Source: Liopterus haemorrhoidalis
Taxonomy: Eukaryota; Arthropoda; Insecta; Coleoptera; Dytiscidae
Length of the DNA: 64,000 bases
NCBI GenBank assembly: GCA_963971575.1
Contig: OZ020616.1
Location: 9,967,934-10,031,933, forward strand
Direction: 5' to 3'
This document shows positions 52,880 to 63,123 of the stretch, piece by piece. Every line of letters starts with the position of its first letter. Positions within the stretch are counted from its first letter, which is position 1. The translations under genes and the position numbers were made by a program. The notes under the pieces were generated by a model. It was not told where the DNA came from. It was given only the letters and a program-made list of their open reading frames with translations, and ran no database searches.

Positions 52880-53366
52880 AAGTGGGGAACAGAATGCAAC
52901 GAGTTATACGGCGTGTTGACGGCGTTTGGACGGCGCTATATGTCAGAGGAAAGTTAAAATCAAGCTGTCGTACGCAAGTGCACAGAATAGGCAATGTCCT
53001 AACGGCGTTCGAACGACGTTGATACTGAATGTTCGTCAACTTCCAACTTTTGACGCCGTTGAACGTTGACGTAGAACACCTTACCTCAGTTTTTACTGAA
53101 TGGTAAAGTGTTTGTATGTATAAATAACTTGCATACAACATAAATAACATCACACACAAGTCTTCATCATCCATTATAATTTTAATAAAAGAAAGCGCAC
53201 GTATAAACACAGATATAGGTTGTCACGTGACACTTTGACGGCGTTAAAAATTATTGCATTGTGTGCAGACGAAAATTCAACGCCGTTCTCAACGGCATGA
53301 ACGCAAAGCCGTCGCAAATGATGGCGCGCTGATGGCGTAGCGCGCTGTGCATTCTGTTCCAGGCTT
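52880..53366. mobile_element. GC-rich MITE with GACGGCGTT motifs, TA duplication
   Basis: 487 bp, ends AAGTGGGGAACAGAATGC and GCATTCTGTTCCAGGCTT, flanked by TA. GACGGCGTT or its complement and close variants recur at about 52919, 52996, 53054, 53234 and 53280. No ORF. Confidence 0.75.
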
Positions 53367-53428
53367 TAGATGCGTTAGCATTGTGCGTTCTTTTTTAAGT
53401 GCATTAACGTGTGCATTGTTTAGAGCCT

Positions 53429-53651
53429 TTCGACCCGTACGGAGCTTCGACAGATATCGTTACTGCCTATATACGGCCTTAGAGGCATTCAGGCATAATC
53501 CTACGGCTGGTAACTTTGCACCACCACCGCTCGGACGAGTGCGTAAACCAAATATCTGAACCTGCGGTTCCTCTCGTACTGAGCATGATTGCTATCGCAA
53601 CGACCGGTCATCAGTAGAGTAAAACTAACCTGTCTTATGACGATCTAAGAG
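53429..53651 (-). rRNA. 28S rRNA 3'-end fragment (pseudogene)
   Basis: The minus strand follows the 3' part of insect 28S: GACAGGTTAGTTTTACTC, CAGTACGAGAGGAACCGCAG, GTTCAGATATTTGGTTTACG, GATTATGCCTGAATGCCTCT and ACGGGTCGAAAGGCTC. It is clearly changed from consensus, broken at about 53651 (after the GACCGTC-like segment) and isolated from other rDNA, so it is a degraded insertion and not a working gene. Confidence 0.85.
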
Positions 53652-54658
53652 ATCAATACTTTTTATTTGAACAAAATGTGTACTAACGTCATCTAACAAT
53701 ACAAAAATGGGATTAAGGCAATTAATGTGAAGCAGGTGCGCACCTAGGGGGATATCACAGGCTCGAGTCCTCAAACACTCAGAAAAACACGTTTGTAAGG
53801 GACACACTTTCTGTTGATTGTAAGTGAACCCCTAAGAAGAAATATAGGCTTGTGAGCCCCCTAAGAAAAAATATGGTTTCAGATCTCCCCGCCAAGAAAA
53901 AATCTATGTGTGTGTGTGTTTGATGTGAAGTGTAGATTTTCACACTCTTCAGGGTTTCGTACGTATCTGGCTCGATTCTGTATTGGCCGAATGTTGAATG
54001 TGACTGTACTAAATGCGTCTTTTACCGCAATATGGTCAACTATGATTTCTAACATGGTATCCATGTTTATTTTTTACAAATTTTTCCGCAGTTTCGTGAC
54101 CTACAATTCAAATTACAAAAGCCAATAAATAAAGTTGCACTTTTCTACAGAAAATATTCAAAGAATTTTTTAACATATGTATGCAGCTTTTAATTGGAAT
54201 TTATTCTATTTTCAAAGTACAAGGCCATGTAAAATACTTTATAAAATTTACCATGCGTCTTTATTATTAAATCCTTGAAGCATAACGGGCGATTAAAGGA
54301 TACTAACGCACATTAACCTTATATCAGGGTCAGTATTATTTATAGTTAAATTTACTATTTAACAGCTCTATTAGGGATTTAGTATCTGTTTTATAACTAT
54401 AATCTAGTTCATTTTATGATGCTGAGAGTCAAGTATTTCATCCTTAAGAGGATAGTCCGGGATGCGTTAAAATATAACATCGATCTTTATAGTTTTTTTT
54501 TGCGATGATGTACAGTTAAAGCAGCGCTGAGCTCAGCTGCCTGTGAAAATATATTTGTTATACTATAAATCCAATGCGCAGTCTTATAAAGCTAATAAGT
54601 CTATCTCCACAGTAAACACGGCAAAATGAACGATATTTTTAAAATAATTTATCGTCTG
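53652..54658. other. Unassigned DNA with a fragment of an F1 start
   Basis: 53921-53975 resembles the F1 beginning (GATGTGAAGTGTAGATTTTC, TTCAGGGTTTCGTACGTAT), then loses similarity. CCCCTAAGAAGAAATAT is partly repeated at 53830-53900. Confidence 0.4.
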
Positions 54659-54670
54659 TTAATCTAAGAG

Positions 54671-55717
54671 ATAGATAGATAGATATTTTTATTATTAAAT
54701 ATTATGTACTACATTTTATCTTACAACAATTAACTTACACTTAATAATAATTGTAATATTCGCCTTTCAGCTTAAAATCTACTCTCCTTCTCCTCTAGTT
54801 AATATCTTCGTTGACTCCTTTCCTTAATTTCCTCCCTTCTGTTTTTCACTTCTTTCATCCATTCATACCCCTTTCCTGTTTCATCCAAAATTTCCTTTCT
54901 CGCTTCCGTTCTGTGTCGTATTTATTCACATTCTTCCAACAAATGTTTCATTGTCTCCTTACCTTCCCTGCACATTCTACATGTTCTTTCTTCCTCTTTT
55001 ATCCAAAAATTATTGTCCCTCTCCTCATTTCCACATCTAAATCTCGCTATCACTTTTTTCTTCCCTCTACTGCCTTTTTCTGTCAGATACTGTGGTTTTC
55101 TCACCGTCCAGGTCTTTTCATATTTGTTATTATACCTTGACTCTCTTATTTTTGTATCTTGGTCCGTTTGTTGTATGTCGGTCATTCACTCTGTTACTTC
55201 GTACCCCAATTCTTCTCCATTCATTCTTTTTAGTCTTACCGCTGTTGTTGAGTAGCCACAATATTCGTACATTTCCTTCCTTTCCTTTTCCCATCTTGAT
55301 ATTGATAGTGGCTTTCCTTATTGATTCCGTTTTTTCATTTCCCTCCAGCATTCATTAAGAATTTCTTTTTCCGGGTGTTTAATTATATTCTCTTCATATT
55401 TTATGGCTTTTTTGACTGCCTCTATTTTTATTTTCTTCATTTTCGTCTCTTCCAGTATAATGTATGTTGGTGTATTCGTGTCTACTCCATCTTAAGTATT
55501 TTATTTGTACTTTTTCTATATGTTCTCGTTCCGCCCATCCCCATACTTCTGCTCCATACATTATTATATTTTTTAGCAACGCGTCGTACATGGGCATACG
55601 AGTTCTATAATCCCCTTTGAATTTCCGTTCCCCAATACTCCATACTTGCGGTAGGGCTAGCATCGCCTTCTTATTTAATAGTCTCGTATGTGCGTCTGTT
55701 CCTCCGTTGCTTCTAAA
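54671..55717 (-). mobile_element. 5'-truncated LINE with 12-bp target duplication and ATCT tail
   Basis: TTAATCTAAGAG at 54659-54670 and 55718-55729. The 3' tail is a short (ATCT)n at 54671-54684 on the minus strand. 1047 bp. Confidence 0.9.
54922..55663 (-). pseudogene. LINE ORF2 C-terminal remnant
   Basis: MLALPQVWSIGERKFKGDYR then MYDALLKNIIMYGAEVWGW and EHIEKVQIKYLRW. After frameshifts, RESRYNNKYEKT, VIARFRCGNEERDNNFWIK and CRMCREGKETMKHLLEEC. The post-RT region and the CxxC...HLLxEC end match LINEs I know from insect genomes, especially ants. At least two frameshifts. Confidence 0.75.
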
Positions 55718-56111
55718 TTAATCTAAGAGCTTTTAAAACAAATTTTATGTTAAAATATTTTTTTGTTAATTTTAATTCGAATACCTAAAATACCATAATT
55801 GAGGTTTCTAAATATGTGCAGTATATTTTTTATATATATATAGCAAGGTTCATTAAGATTTTGATAATTGCGCCTATAATAATAATAATAATAATTTATT
55901 TTCAATAATACATATGGCTTCCATTGTTTGTTTTAAGCCATATGCTCCGCCCCTCTGGTTTCGTATACATGACACATAGAATGAAAATATAATTCCAACT
56001 GGTTAATAAATTTACGCTCTTAAAAATTAAATGCAACATTTGCCAAAATATAACTAGAATTTTGACAAAATAAAAAATGGAAAAAAACAAAAAATAAAAT
56101 TGTCTCCTCTT

Positions 56112-56178
56112 CCTGGGAGCGAATCGTAGTTTGCTGTGTAGCAAGCGAGCAAGCTAACCATTAAACCAGGATACGCCT
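56112..56178 (-). other. tRNA-like module 1 in F1 copy D
   Basis: Minus strand: GGCGTATCCTGGTTTAATGG then TTAGC (box A), CTACGATTCGCTCCCAGG (box-B-like), then AGAGGAGACAAT. Nearly identical to module 2 at 56429-56493. Confidence 0.5.
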
Positions 56179-56428
56179 TCTAGTATAGTATGTTACGTAA
56201 CTATAACTTTAAAACACAAAAAATGCGTTATTTTCCGAAAACATAATCTGATCTAAAATTCCTGTTGTACTATTCCGGTTCACACCAATATACATTATTT
56301 AGAATTTTTTCAGATTTTTAAGTTAAACTATCAGGGCACAGGGTTTAGGCCAAAAAAAATTTTTGCACAATTTTGGCAAAAATCGCATCGAAATGATTTA
56401 TTTTGCAAAAATAAAATTGTCTCCTCTG

Positions 56429-56493
56429 CCTGGGAGCGAATCCTAGTTTGCTGTGTAGCAAGCGAGCAAGCTAACCATTAAACCAGGATACGC
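56429..56493 (-). other. tRNA-like module 2 in F1 copy D
   Basis: Duplicate of module 1 with GATTCGCTCCCAGG (box-B-like) and TGGTTTAATGGTTAGC. Differs from module 1 at only a few positions. Confidence 0.5.
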
Positions 56494-57049
56494 CTTCTTG
56501 TATAGTGTGTTACATAACTATAACTTTAAAACACAAAAAATGCGTTATTTTCCGAAAACATAATCTGATCAAAAATTCCTGTTGTACTATTCCGGTTCAC
56601 ACCAATATACATTACTTAGAATTTTTAAAATTTTTAGTTTAAACTATCTGGGCACAGGGTTTGGGACAAAAAATATTGCACAATTTTGGCAAAAATCACA
56701 TCGAAATGATTTATTTTGCAAAAATAAAATTTTGATCGTTAATCCACGTACTAAGGGCTTTCATTTGATACCTTATATGAAATCAGAATAAAAAAAAATA
56801 TTTTTTCCCGTTGAGCACATATTTGTTTATATTTTTAGGGGAATATGTTTTTAGATGTTTTAGTATTTTTCCTATGTGCAGGTCAAAGAGTTGTATAAGT
56901 ATGCCAAATTTCAACTCTCTAGGTTTAGCCATTTGGCTACAATTTTTACTGAACAGACAGACAGACAGACAGGCAGACAGAGAGACGGACAGACAGACGA
57001 CAAAATGATGGTATAAGGGTTTTTTGGTCATACCTACAAAACCCTAAAA

Positions 57050-57820
57050 AGACACTTGTGTAGCCAATTCTTTACAGACGAAGCACACATTAAACAAATA
57101 TTTTATTATAACAATTCGTTACATTGTGACTTGCGTTTTCTGCTATGAAAATATAGAGTATAGCTATCGTGAATACTTTTCATTCGTCATTTTGGAATTT
57201 TGTATTCTAATTCGACCTGAGATACTGTATTTTTTGTATACAATCATCTTAAAATAAACTATTATTATTATTGTTATTAAATGTAACCCTCTGGCTGCCA
57301 TTACAGTCATATTTGACAACAAGAGCCTCACAGAAAAACCTTCTGAGCCAGAGCGTTAAAGCTTATTGTACTTGGATTAACTGACTTTATATAATGGCAA
57401 AATATTGTCCTATACATCCAATATTGATAGCCTCTTTCCCTTATTAAGTATCCACAAATGTGTGAAAATTTGCACCACATTAATTTTTCAATATAACCCT
57501 ACTCATAAATTATTTATCTTGCGTCTCTCTCTCCCTCTCTTGATTGTTTAACTTTGATATAGTTTCTCTGTCACGTCTTTGTGGGAACAAGAATCTTGGC
57601 AACGAGTAAACTAATACAATTATAAGCGAATACAAGTTTGTATCCAATACTAATTATGTTTTATGATGTGACGTTCCATTCTGGTGAGCTCTTGAAATAT
57701 ACGTTAGAAACAATCAGATTGTCAAGTTCTGTAATTTGATTTTTTGACATTACCTGCATAATTGCATTGAAAATTAACTATTATGAAGCAAGTTCTACAT
57801 ACAATTATTAAAAAGTTATT
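57050..57820. other. Unassigned DNA with an F1-like terminus
   Basis: 57440-57490 (AAATGTGTGAAAATTTGCAC) resembles an inverted F1 5' end, the only recognisable feature. Confidence 0.35.
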
Positions 57821-57823
57821 ATA

Positions 57824-59022
57824 CAAGCTGTCTCAAAAGAAATTTTATATTTAGTTAGCTTACTGCGTGAACGCAACGTATCCGAGGGGCGCGGGGGTTA
57901 TGTCAATCGGTAGCCTGGCACTTGGGAACTGAGTCGCTATGGAGCGTTTCTCGGGAGCAGACCGCGCGTTATGCGTGCGAGAGTTTTACAAAAACGGTGA
58001 TTCGGCGACTGTAGCGCGTAGAAAATTCTGCAGTATTCGAGGTTTTCGCCACTTAAATGATGCGCCAAGCATTCCTCTCATTCGACATTGGGTTAAAAAG
58101 TTTGAAGAGACTGGTACAACGCTGGATAAATCAAAATCCGGGCGACCTAGGTCATCAAGAACGGTAGAAAACGTGGAGAATGTTAATCAGTCTGTTCGTG
58201 ACGACCCGAACCTTTCAATTCGGAAGCGCGCAAGTGCTTTAAATGTGCATAGATCATCATTACATCGCATTATGCACAAAGACCTAAAGCTGCACCCCTA
58301 CAAAATTCAATTGGTGCAAGAATTAAAGCCCCAAGATGCCAGTCAGAGGCTTAATTTCGTAAATCAGGTGATTGAGCGATTTTCAACGTTTTCCAACATT
58401 TTGTTTTCGGATGAAGCTCATTTTCATCTTAATGGCCACGTAATTAAACAGAACTACATTCGCCTAAAGTGACCGTATGGGCTGCGATGTCGGCGCGAGG
58501 AATTATCGGCCCTTACTTTTTTGAAGACGAAAGGGGGCGTGCAGTTACAGTGAATTCAGAGCTTTATGTGGAGATGTTAGACAACTTCTTGGTACCTGAA
58601 CTGCAAAACTTTCCTGGCTATAACCAAAGAACATGGTTCCAACAGGACGGAGCAACTTCACACACGTCCAATATGTCTCTGCCACGTGTTCGTAAAATTT
58701 TCTCAGGCAAATTGATCTCCCGGAGAGGTAGGACATAAATTGGCCTCCACGCAGCCCAGATTTAACCCCTATGGACTTTTTCCTATGGGGTTATCTTAAA
58801 TCTAAAGTTTACGCCAATAAACCGACTTCACTGGCGCATTTGAAAGAAAATATCCGTCACGAAATGGCAGCCATCCCTGAGTCCACCTGCCGAGACGTCA
58901 TAAGTAATTTTACTGTTCGATTAAATGAGTGCCGAGAACGCGAGGGTCTACATTTAGACGATATTATTTTTAAGAAATAAATCCCCAAAAAGTGTATTTT
59001 AATAATTAATAAACATTTTTTT
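57824..59022 (+). mobile_element. DUF4817-type transposon, nearly complete (copy G)
   Basis: Left end CAAGCTGTCTCAAAAGAAAT preceded by TA. The right terminal repeat, present in copy F (37075-37980), is missing after about 59022. Parent-like relative of copy F. Confidence 0.8.
57939..58980 (+). pseudogene. DUF4817-type transposase, three lesions
   Basis: MERFSGADRALCVREFYKNG, then helix-turn-helix segments (RHWVKKFEETGTTLDKSKSG; NVHRSSLHRIMHKDLKLHPY), FSDEAHFHLNGHV (first Asp), WFQQDGATSHT (second Asp), and after a frameshift WPPRSPDLTPMDFFLWGYLK (third Asp, 36 residues after the second by alignment with copy F). It ends GLHLDDIIFKK at 58980. A deletion at about 58460 removes about 30 residues and shifts the frame; a 2-base insertion in GGTAGGACATA (about 58728) shifts it again. 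Confidence 0.85.
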
Positions 59023-59788
59023 TACTCACGCACATCTTTCTCCCTTGCCTTCATCTCTGCATCTCCTCACTAATAAGTTATCCAACGAATTATTCAACAA
59101 ATAACGCTGCTTGAATTTGGTGAAACACGTTTTCCTTTTCATTCATTAAAATAGTGTCTTTATTCATCGAAAACCTTTAATTCAGCGTTGCTGAAATCAG
59201 GCATAAGTGAAATGAATTATAACCTTTTAATATTCGTTTAAAATCAGAATCTCCAGATAAAGTCATAAATTAAAAATTCATTTATTTATAGAAGCGTTTA
59301 ACCGTGACCAATAAATAATTCTTAACACCTCTCCTTATCTTAATAGATAATTAATTCTCATATTTATACCTTTATTAAAGTAAAAGGAACGAGTCCCGTG
59401 TCCTGTGAATATTTAATTGTCCTTGACGGTAACACGTTGCGTTAGGTGGAGCCAGTGCTGCTCCTGTAGGTCGTGTAGGTCTGTAGGCCAGGCATTTCCT
59501 TCCGTACGCATGCCGTTATCATTCATTAACCTACCCTTAATGTTTTCATTTGTTCACAGCGCATAGCACTCTTGATTAAAACTGGTTTTGATTGTTAATT
59601 GTTACTGGAGTCCTTAAAATACCTTATAATGTGGATCGGGATTATTAGCGTGTTTGTTTCGGTTCTGCTTTCACGCCCTTACGAATATATTATACTGTAT
59701 ATATGTGGAGATATGAAATATGTCTAATACAAAATCCATTCAGTTATCTCGTAATAAATTTATTTAATAAGTGCATACTTAGTACATT
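59023..59788. other. Unassigned DNA
   Basis: No gene, no repeat ends found on either strand. Confidence 0.35.
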
Positions 59789-60466
59789 TTTACTTGCCCG
59801 ACCTTAATATATAAGGGGCAAGTATTGTAATCGCGAAAATTTTCGATGTCGAGATTTTTACGGATGACCACGTTTCATGGTCCAGGGAATCCAAAAAACC
59901 TATTTTCGAAGTGCCGTCCGTATGTGTGTGTGTGTGTGTGTCTGTCTGTCTGTGTGTCTGTCTGTGTGTATACACGATAACTCAAAAACGGTTTAACTTA
60001 AAGAGTTCGTTCTGGTACTAAAAAATTCTCCTATTAAATGGGAAGAACCCTATTGTTTTTTATGAAAATCGGTTGACTAGAAATGGGAGTTTACTCGTGT
60101 CGATTTTAAGATTTTTGCGAATATTTAGCAACAGAAAAATATTTCTAAAAAATTTATTGAGCAAAAGTTACTATAAATGCAATAACTAATAACTTTTATT
60201 TGAGACGTTTTTTGATAAAACGAAAAATTTCGATTTTTTTTTGTAAAATTATTTAAATTTTTTTTACGTCTCAATTTTTTCATACTTATATGTAACGTTT
60301 CCATGGTCATGATAATTAATTCGTAACTAGTAAAGCAAGCCTTGGACAAAAATTTGTATAGAACATAATTTGATGTATTTTTGAAGACTTATCTAAATAT
60401 TATTATTTTTTTTTTTAAAATTTACATTTTTTTTTAAAATATTTTTTTATGGGAGGGCAAGTCTAG
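59789..60466 (-). mobile_element. F2-related element, chimeric copy
   Basis: The middle (about 60030-60330) is F2 (CATGGAAACGTTACATATAA, GTCGATTTTAAGATTTTTGC). The ends are different and inverted: ACTTGCCCGACC and GGGAGGGCAAGT. GTCT/GT microsatellite at 59922-59972. Confidence 0.6.
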
Positions 60467-60548
60467 CGGAGGTTTCTCTTCGCCACTGGTTTTACGAGAC
60501 ATGTCCACAAAGTAATAGTACTTAATTACAGAATTATTTTAGGTCACA

Positions 60549-60730
60549 CTATTTTTCGACGTAGTCGCCTTCTCTATCGATGCACGTCGTGAGCCGAGGT
60601 ATGAGCTTTTTTATACCTGTCGAAAAAATCTCCCTCCAACTGTCTTGTCCATTCTCTGACGGCATGCTTGACCTTGTCGTCGCTGGATAAACTTTTTCCA
60701 CAGATTCTGATTGTTCCAATACTTTTGATA
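60549..60730 (-). pseudogene. mariner transposase C-terminal fragment
   Basis: Minus strand: DDKVKHAVREWTRQLEGDFF, a frameshift, then KKLIPRLTTCIDREGDYVEK and a stop at 60549-60551. This is the standard mariner C-terminus. No terminal repeats nearby. Confidence 0.75.
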
Positions 60731-61202
60731 ATATCTTGATATTTACGGCTTAACCTAGGTCAATTTTGATGAACTAGGTTTAGCCGTCTGATTTTGTGTT
60801 CGACAGCATATTGTAGCAGCATATCTTCATATCCAATTGGGTAGTCTGGCTGATAATTTAGCAATACACTAACATATATGGGCCATGTTCAGAATCTTTT
60901 ACTAAATATGGCGATTAAGCGTTACTTGTTAAAATAAGCAAGTACGATACTATCGTTAGTAGTGTTCATAATCACAATACTAAGATATTTTAACTAATAT
61001 AGATGTAAATTTGACAACGTTGCTCTTGGCATTAGAAAGAGATAGACATATGCACTGTTCAACATGTTAAAAGAGATAGAAGGCGTGTTACTAGCTAGGC
61101 TAATTGTTACTAGACTCCATGTAAATCAGCTACAATAAGCATTGTTATGTTAAAAGAATTCTAAATAAAAACATAATGGTAACTAATTATTCATTTTATT
61201 AA

Positions 61203-61374
61203 CTAGTTACCTATATCTTGTTGATATGAACCTTTCGCAAAATAACGTAAAGCAATACATATTTGGAGTTCAGAAGAAATACTTCCACCTTTTGAAGATA
61301 CCGGTTTTATATCGTCATGTAAGATTTCAATTAATGTTCGAACTCTGTCTTTTGAAAATCTATATTTTTTTAAA
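61203..61374 (-). pseudogene. Harbinger transposase N-terminal fragment
   Basis: Minus strand: RFSKDRVRTLIEILHDDIKP then SSELQICIALRYFAKGSYQQ and DIGN before a stop. The pattern FRLSK..V..LI..L...I.P, then L...LRF.ATGS.Q...GD, is the conserved N-terminal part of Harbinger transposases. The nuclease part is lost. Confidence 0.75.
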
Positions 61375-61399
61375 AATCTTCTTCACTTAATATTTCTAA

Positions 61400-62045
61400 T
61401 ACATTTTTACCGACCGCCAACATATATATGGGAGGTATTGTGATCATACCGATTTTGACGTTTCGAGATTTCGATGAATCTCCACGAATTGAGGTCCCTA
61501 CATAAAGTTTTGACAATTTTTAGCATGATGTCTGTCGGTCTGTCTGTCTGTCTGTCCGTCCGTCTGTCTGTCTGTGTACACATGCAGAGCAAATTCGGCT
61601 GAAAGGATTTTTATGAAACTTCATATTTAAGCTTCTGCCATCAATGGCACGAGTTGATCAACTTTTGGTAAAAATCGGTTGACTAAAAATGGGAGTTTAC
61701 TTGTGTCGATTTTAAGATTTTTGTGAATATTTCACAACAAAAAATATTTCGAAAAAAATTATTGAACAAAAGTTGCTATAAAAACAATAATTAATAACTT
61801 TTATTTGAGACGTTTTTTGACAAAACGAAAAATTTCGAATAATTTCTGTAAAATTTTTCTCAATTTTTCTAAGTCTCAATTTTTTCATACTCAAGTGTAA
61901 CGTTTCCATGGTCATGATAAATAATATCTCTGTTAGAAATTATTAAGTTATTTCTACGCTGCTGCTAGAATGTATTTTATATAAGTACTTTACGATGGCG
62001 GTCGGTCCTGTGGTGGCCACAGCTAATTTTTTCTTTTACTATAAA
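61400..62045 (-). mobile_element. F2 element, copy 2
   Basis: ACCGACCGCCAACATATATA at one end, GATGGCGGTCGGTCC and TGTGGTGGCCACAGC at the other. GTCT-rich tract at 61530-61575. Lacks the palindromic MITE of copy 1. Confidence 0.8.
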
Positions 62046-62335
62046 ATTTTCTTGGCAATTGTGCCCGTAATTCACGAATTTCACGAACATCACGCAAATC
62101 TCTCATATACATGATTAAAGTCAATCAGTATTATGAACACAATTGCTATTTTAATGTATTTAATACAGCCTCTCCGCACTTCTAAATCTGTACTACTAAA
62201 TTACAATTTACTAAGCACTACTAAGCACTACTAACAATAATTCTGTATTATGAACACCCATTTTTAGTAACGCTTAGTATACTTGTCTTAGTAGTGCTAC
62301 TAAGATTTAGTAAAACATTATGAACATGGCCCTAT

Positions 62336-62799
62336 ATTTTTAATTCGTACGCCAAACAGCAGACTTCCTTGCTTCTTCGTTCTGAAAATAATAAACCCCA
62401 AATTTGGACTTCATTTTACAAGTTTTAAATGAGGATATTTTGTTCTCTTTCATCCCTTTTTCTGCGCAAAAATGACAAAAATTTAGTAAATATTTGTCTT
62501 ATCACTGGTAGCGTGTACCAATTATATTATTTCCTTTAAATACTCACAGTCAATTTTCTGTTTGATGGCGAGTTCGAAGAAGTATCTTGTAATATTGTAT
62601 ATTTTTATTAAAATACTTTAATACTGGTCTATACACTAATCAATTATTATTAATATTAATGCTTAAATAATAAATACCACTAACCGTTACAATTATACAA
62701 AATTAAAGCTTTACTTAATAGCTTCAGTATATCACCTTGTAGTACATTACCTTCAGTATATTACCAAAAATATTATTATAATCTGAGTTAGAATGAGGT
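62336..62799. other. Unassigned AT-rich DNA
   Basis: Two TTACCTTCAGTATATTACC-like repeats at 62710-62765. No gene. Confidence 0.35.
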
Positions 62800-63123
62800 T
62801 GTAGAGGTGTGGGAGTTCCTAAGCAACGCTATAAAGACAAGCTAAAAAATAAACTCAAGTCTTGTCGGCTGCTCAGACCAGACTAGGAAGAAAAACCTCT
62901 CTATCGAAGTACATGGTGCAACCTAGTGATTAACGGTATACGGCAGTACGAACGGACACGTATAGAGCGTGCCACACTAGTACGCAATAAACGCAAATCC
63001 AGACTCCAGACGCTGTTGCCTGATTCTGCCTATAATTATCTCTGCGCTATTTGCGGCAAAATGTTTGTATTCAGAATTAGACTCTTCAGTCATGAACGAG
63101 CCCACTCTCGTCAAAATCTTTGA
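62800..63123 (+). pseudogene. LINE ORF C-terminus with a C2H2-like finger
   Basis: GVPKQRYKDKLKNKLKSC, then in-frame stop, STWCNLVINGIRQYE, and YLCAICGKMFVFRIRLFSHE followed by RAHSRQNL and a stop at 63121-63123. Spacing C-x2-C-x12-H-x3-H. RGG.KKR.KD.LK..LK.C, the W......G...E segment and a terminal finger with RIGL.SH are the usual end of one LINE group, so I do not regard this as a host zinc-finger gene. 5' truncated. Confidence 0.7.

Larger units (their letters stand above)
55733..57046 (+). mobile_element. F1 element, copy D, 5' truncated with an internal 317-bp duplication
   Basis: Begins at ACAAATTTTATGTTAAAATA without the F1 5' end. An (ATA)n-rich 40-bp insertion is at about 55878-55912. 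The segment from 56098 is duplicated with an offset of 317 bp, so two tRNA-like modules are present. Ends ATACCTACAAAACCCT after the CAGA tract (56955-56998). Confidence 0.8.
60880..62332 (-). mobile_element. PIF/Harbinger-like element with nested F2 copy
   Basis: Ends GGGCCATGTTCAGAATCTTT and AACATTATGAACATGGCCC, flanked by TAT (60877-60879, 62333-62335), a 3-bp target as in Harbinger. 1453 bp, of which about 600 is F2. A Harbinger transposase fragment lies beside F2. Confidence 0.75.

Noticed and set aside
53429..53651. Active rDNA unit
   Set aside because: Only a diverged 220-bp 3' fragment, with no neighbouring 28S, 18S or spacer.
55092..55620. Several plus-strand ORFs rich in Phe, Leu and Ser
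   Set aside because: Antisense shadows of the minus-strand LINE ORF at 54922-55663.
62926..63123. Small host C2H2 zinc-finger gene
   Set aside because: The finger lies at the end of a degenerate frame matching the C-terminus of a LINE ORF, followed by a LINE-like 3' end repeated at 26455-26605.
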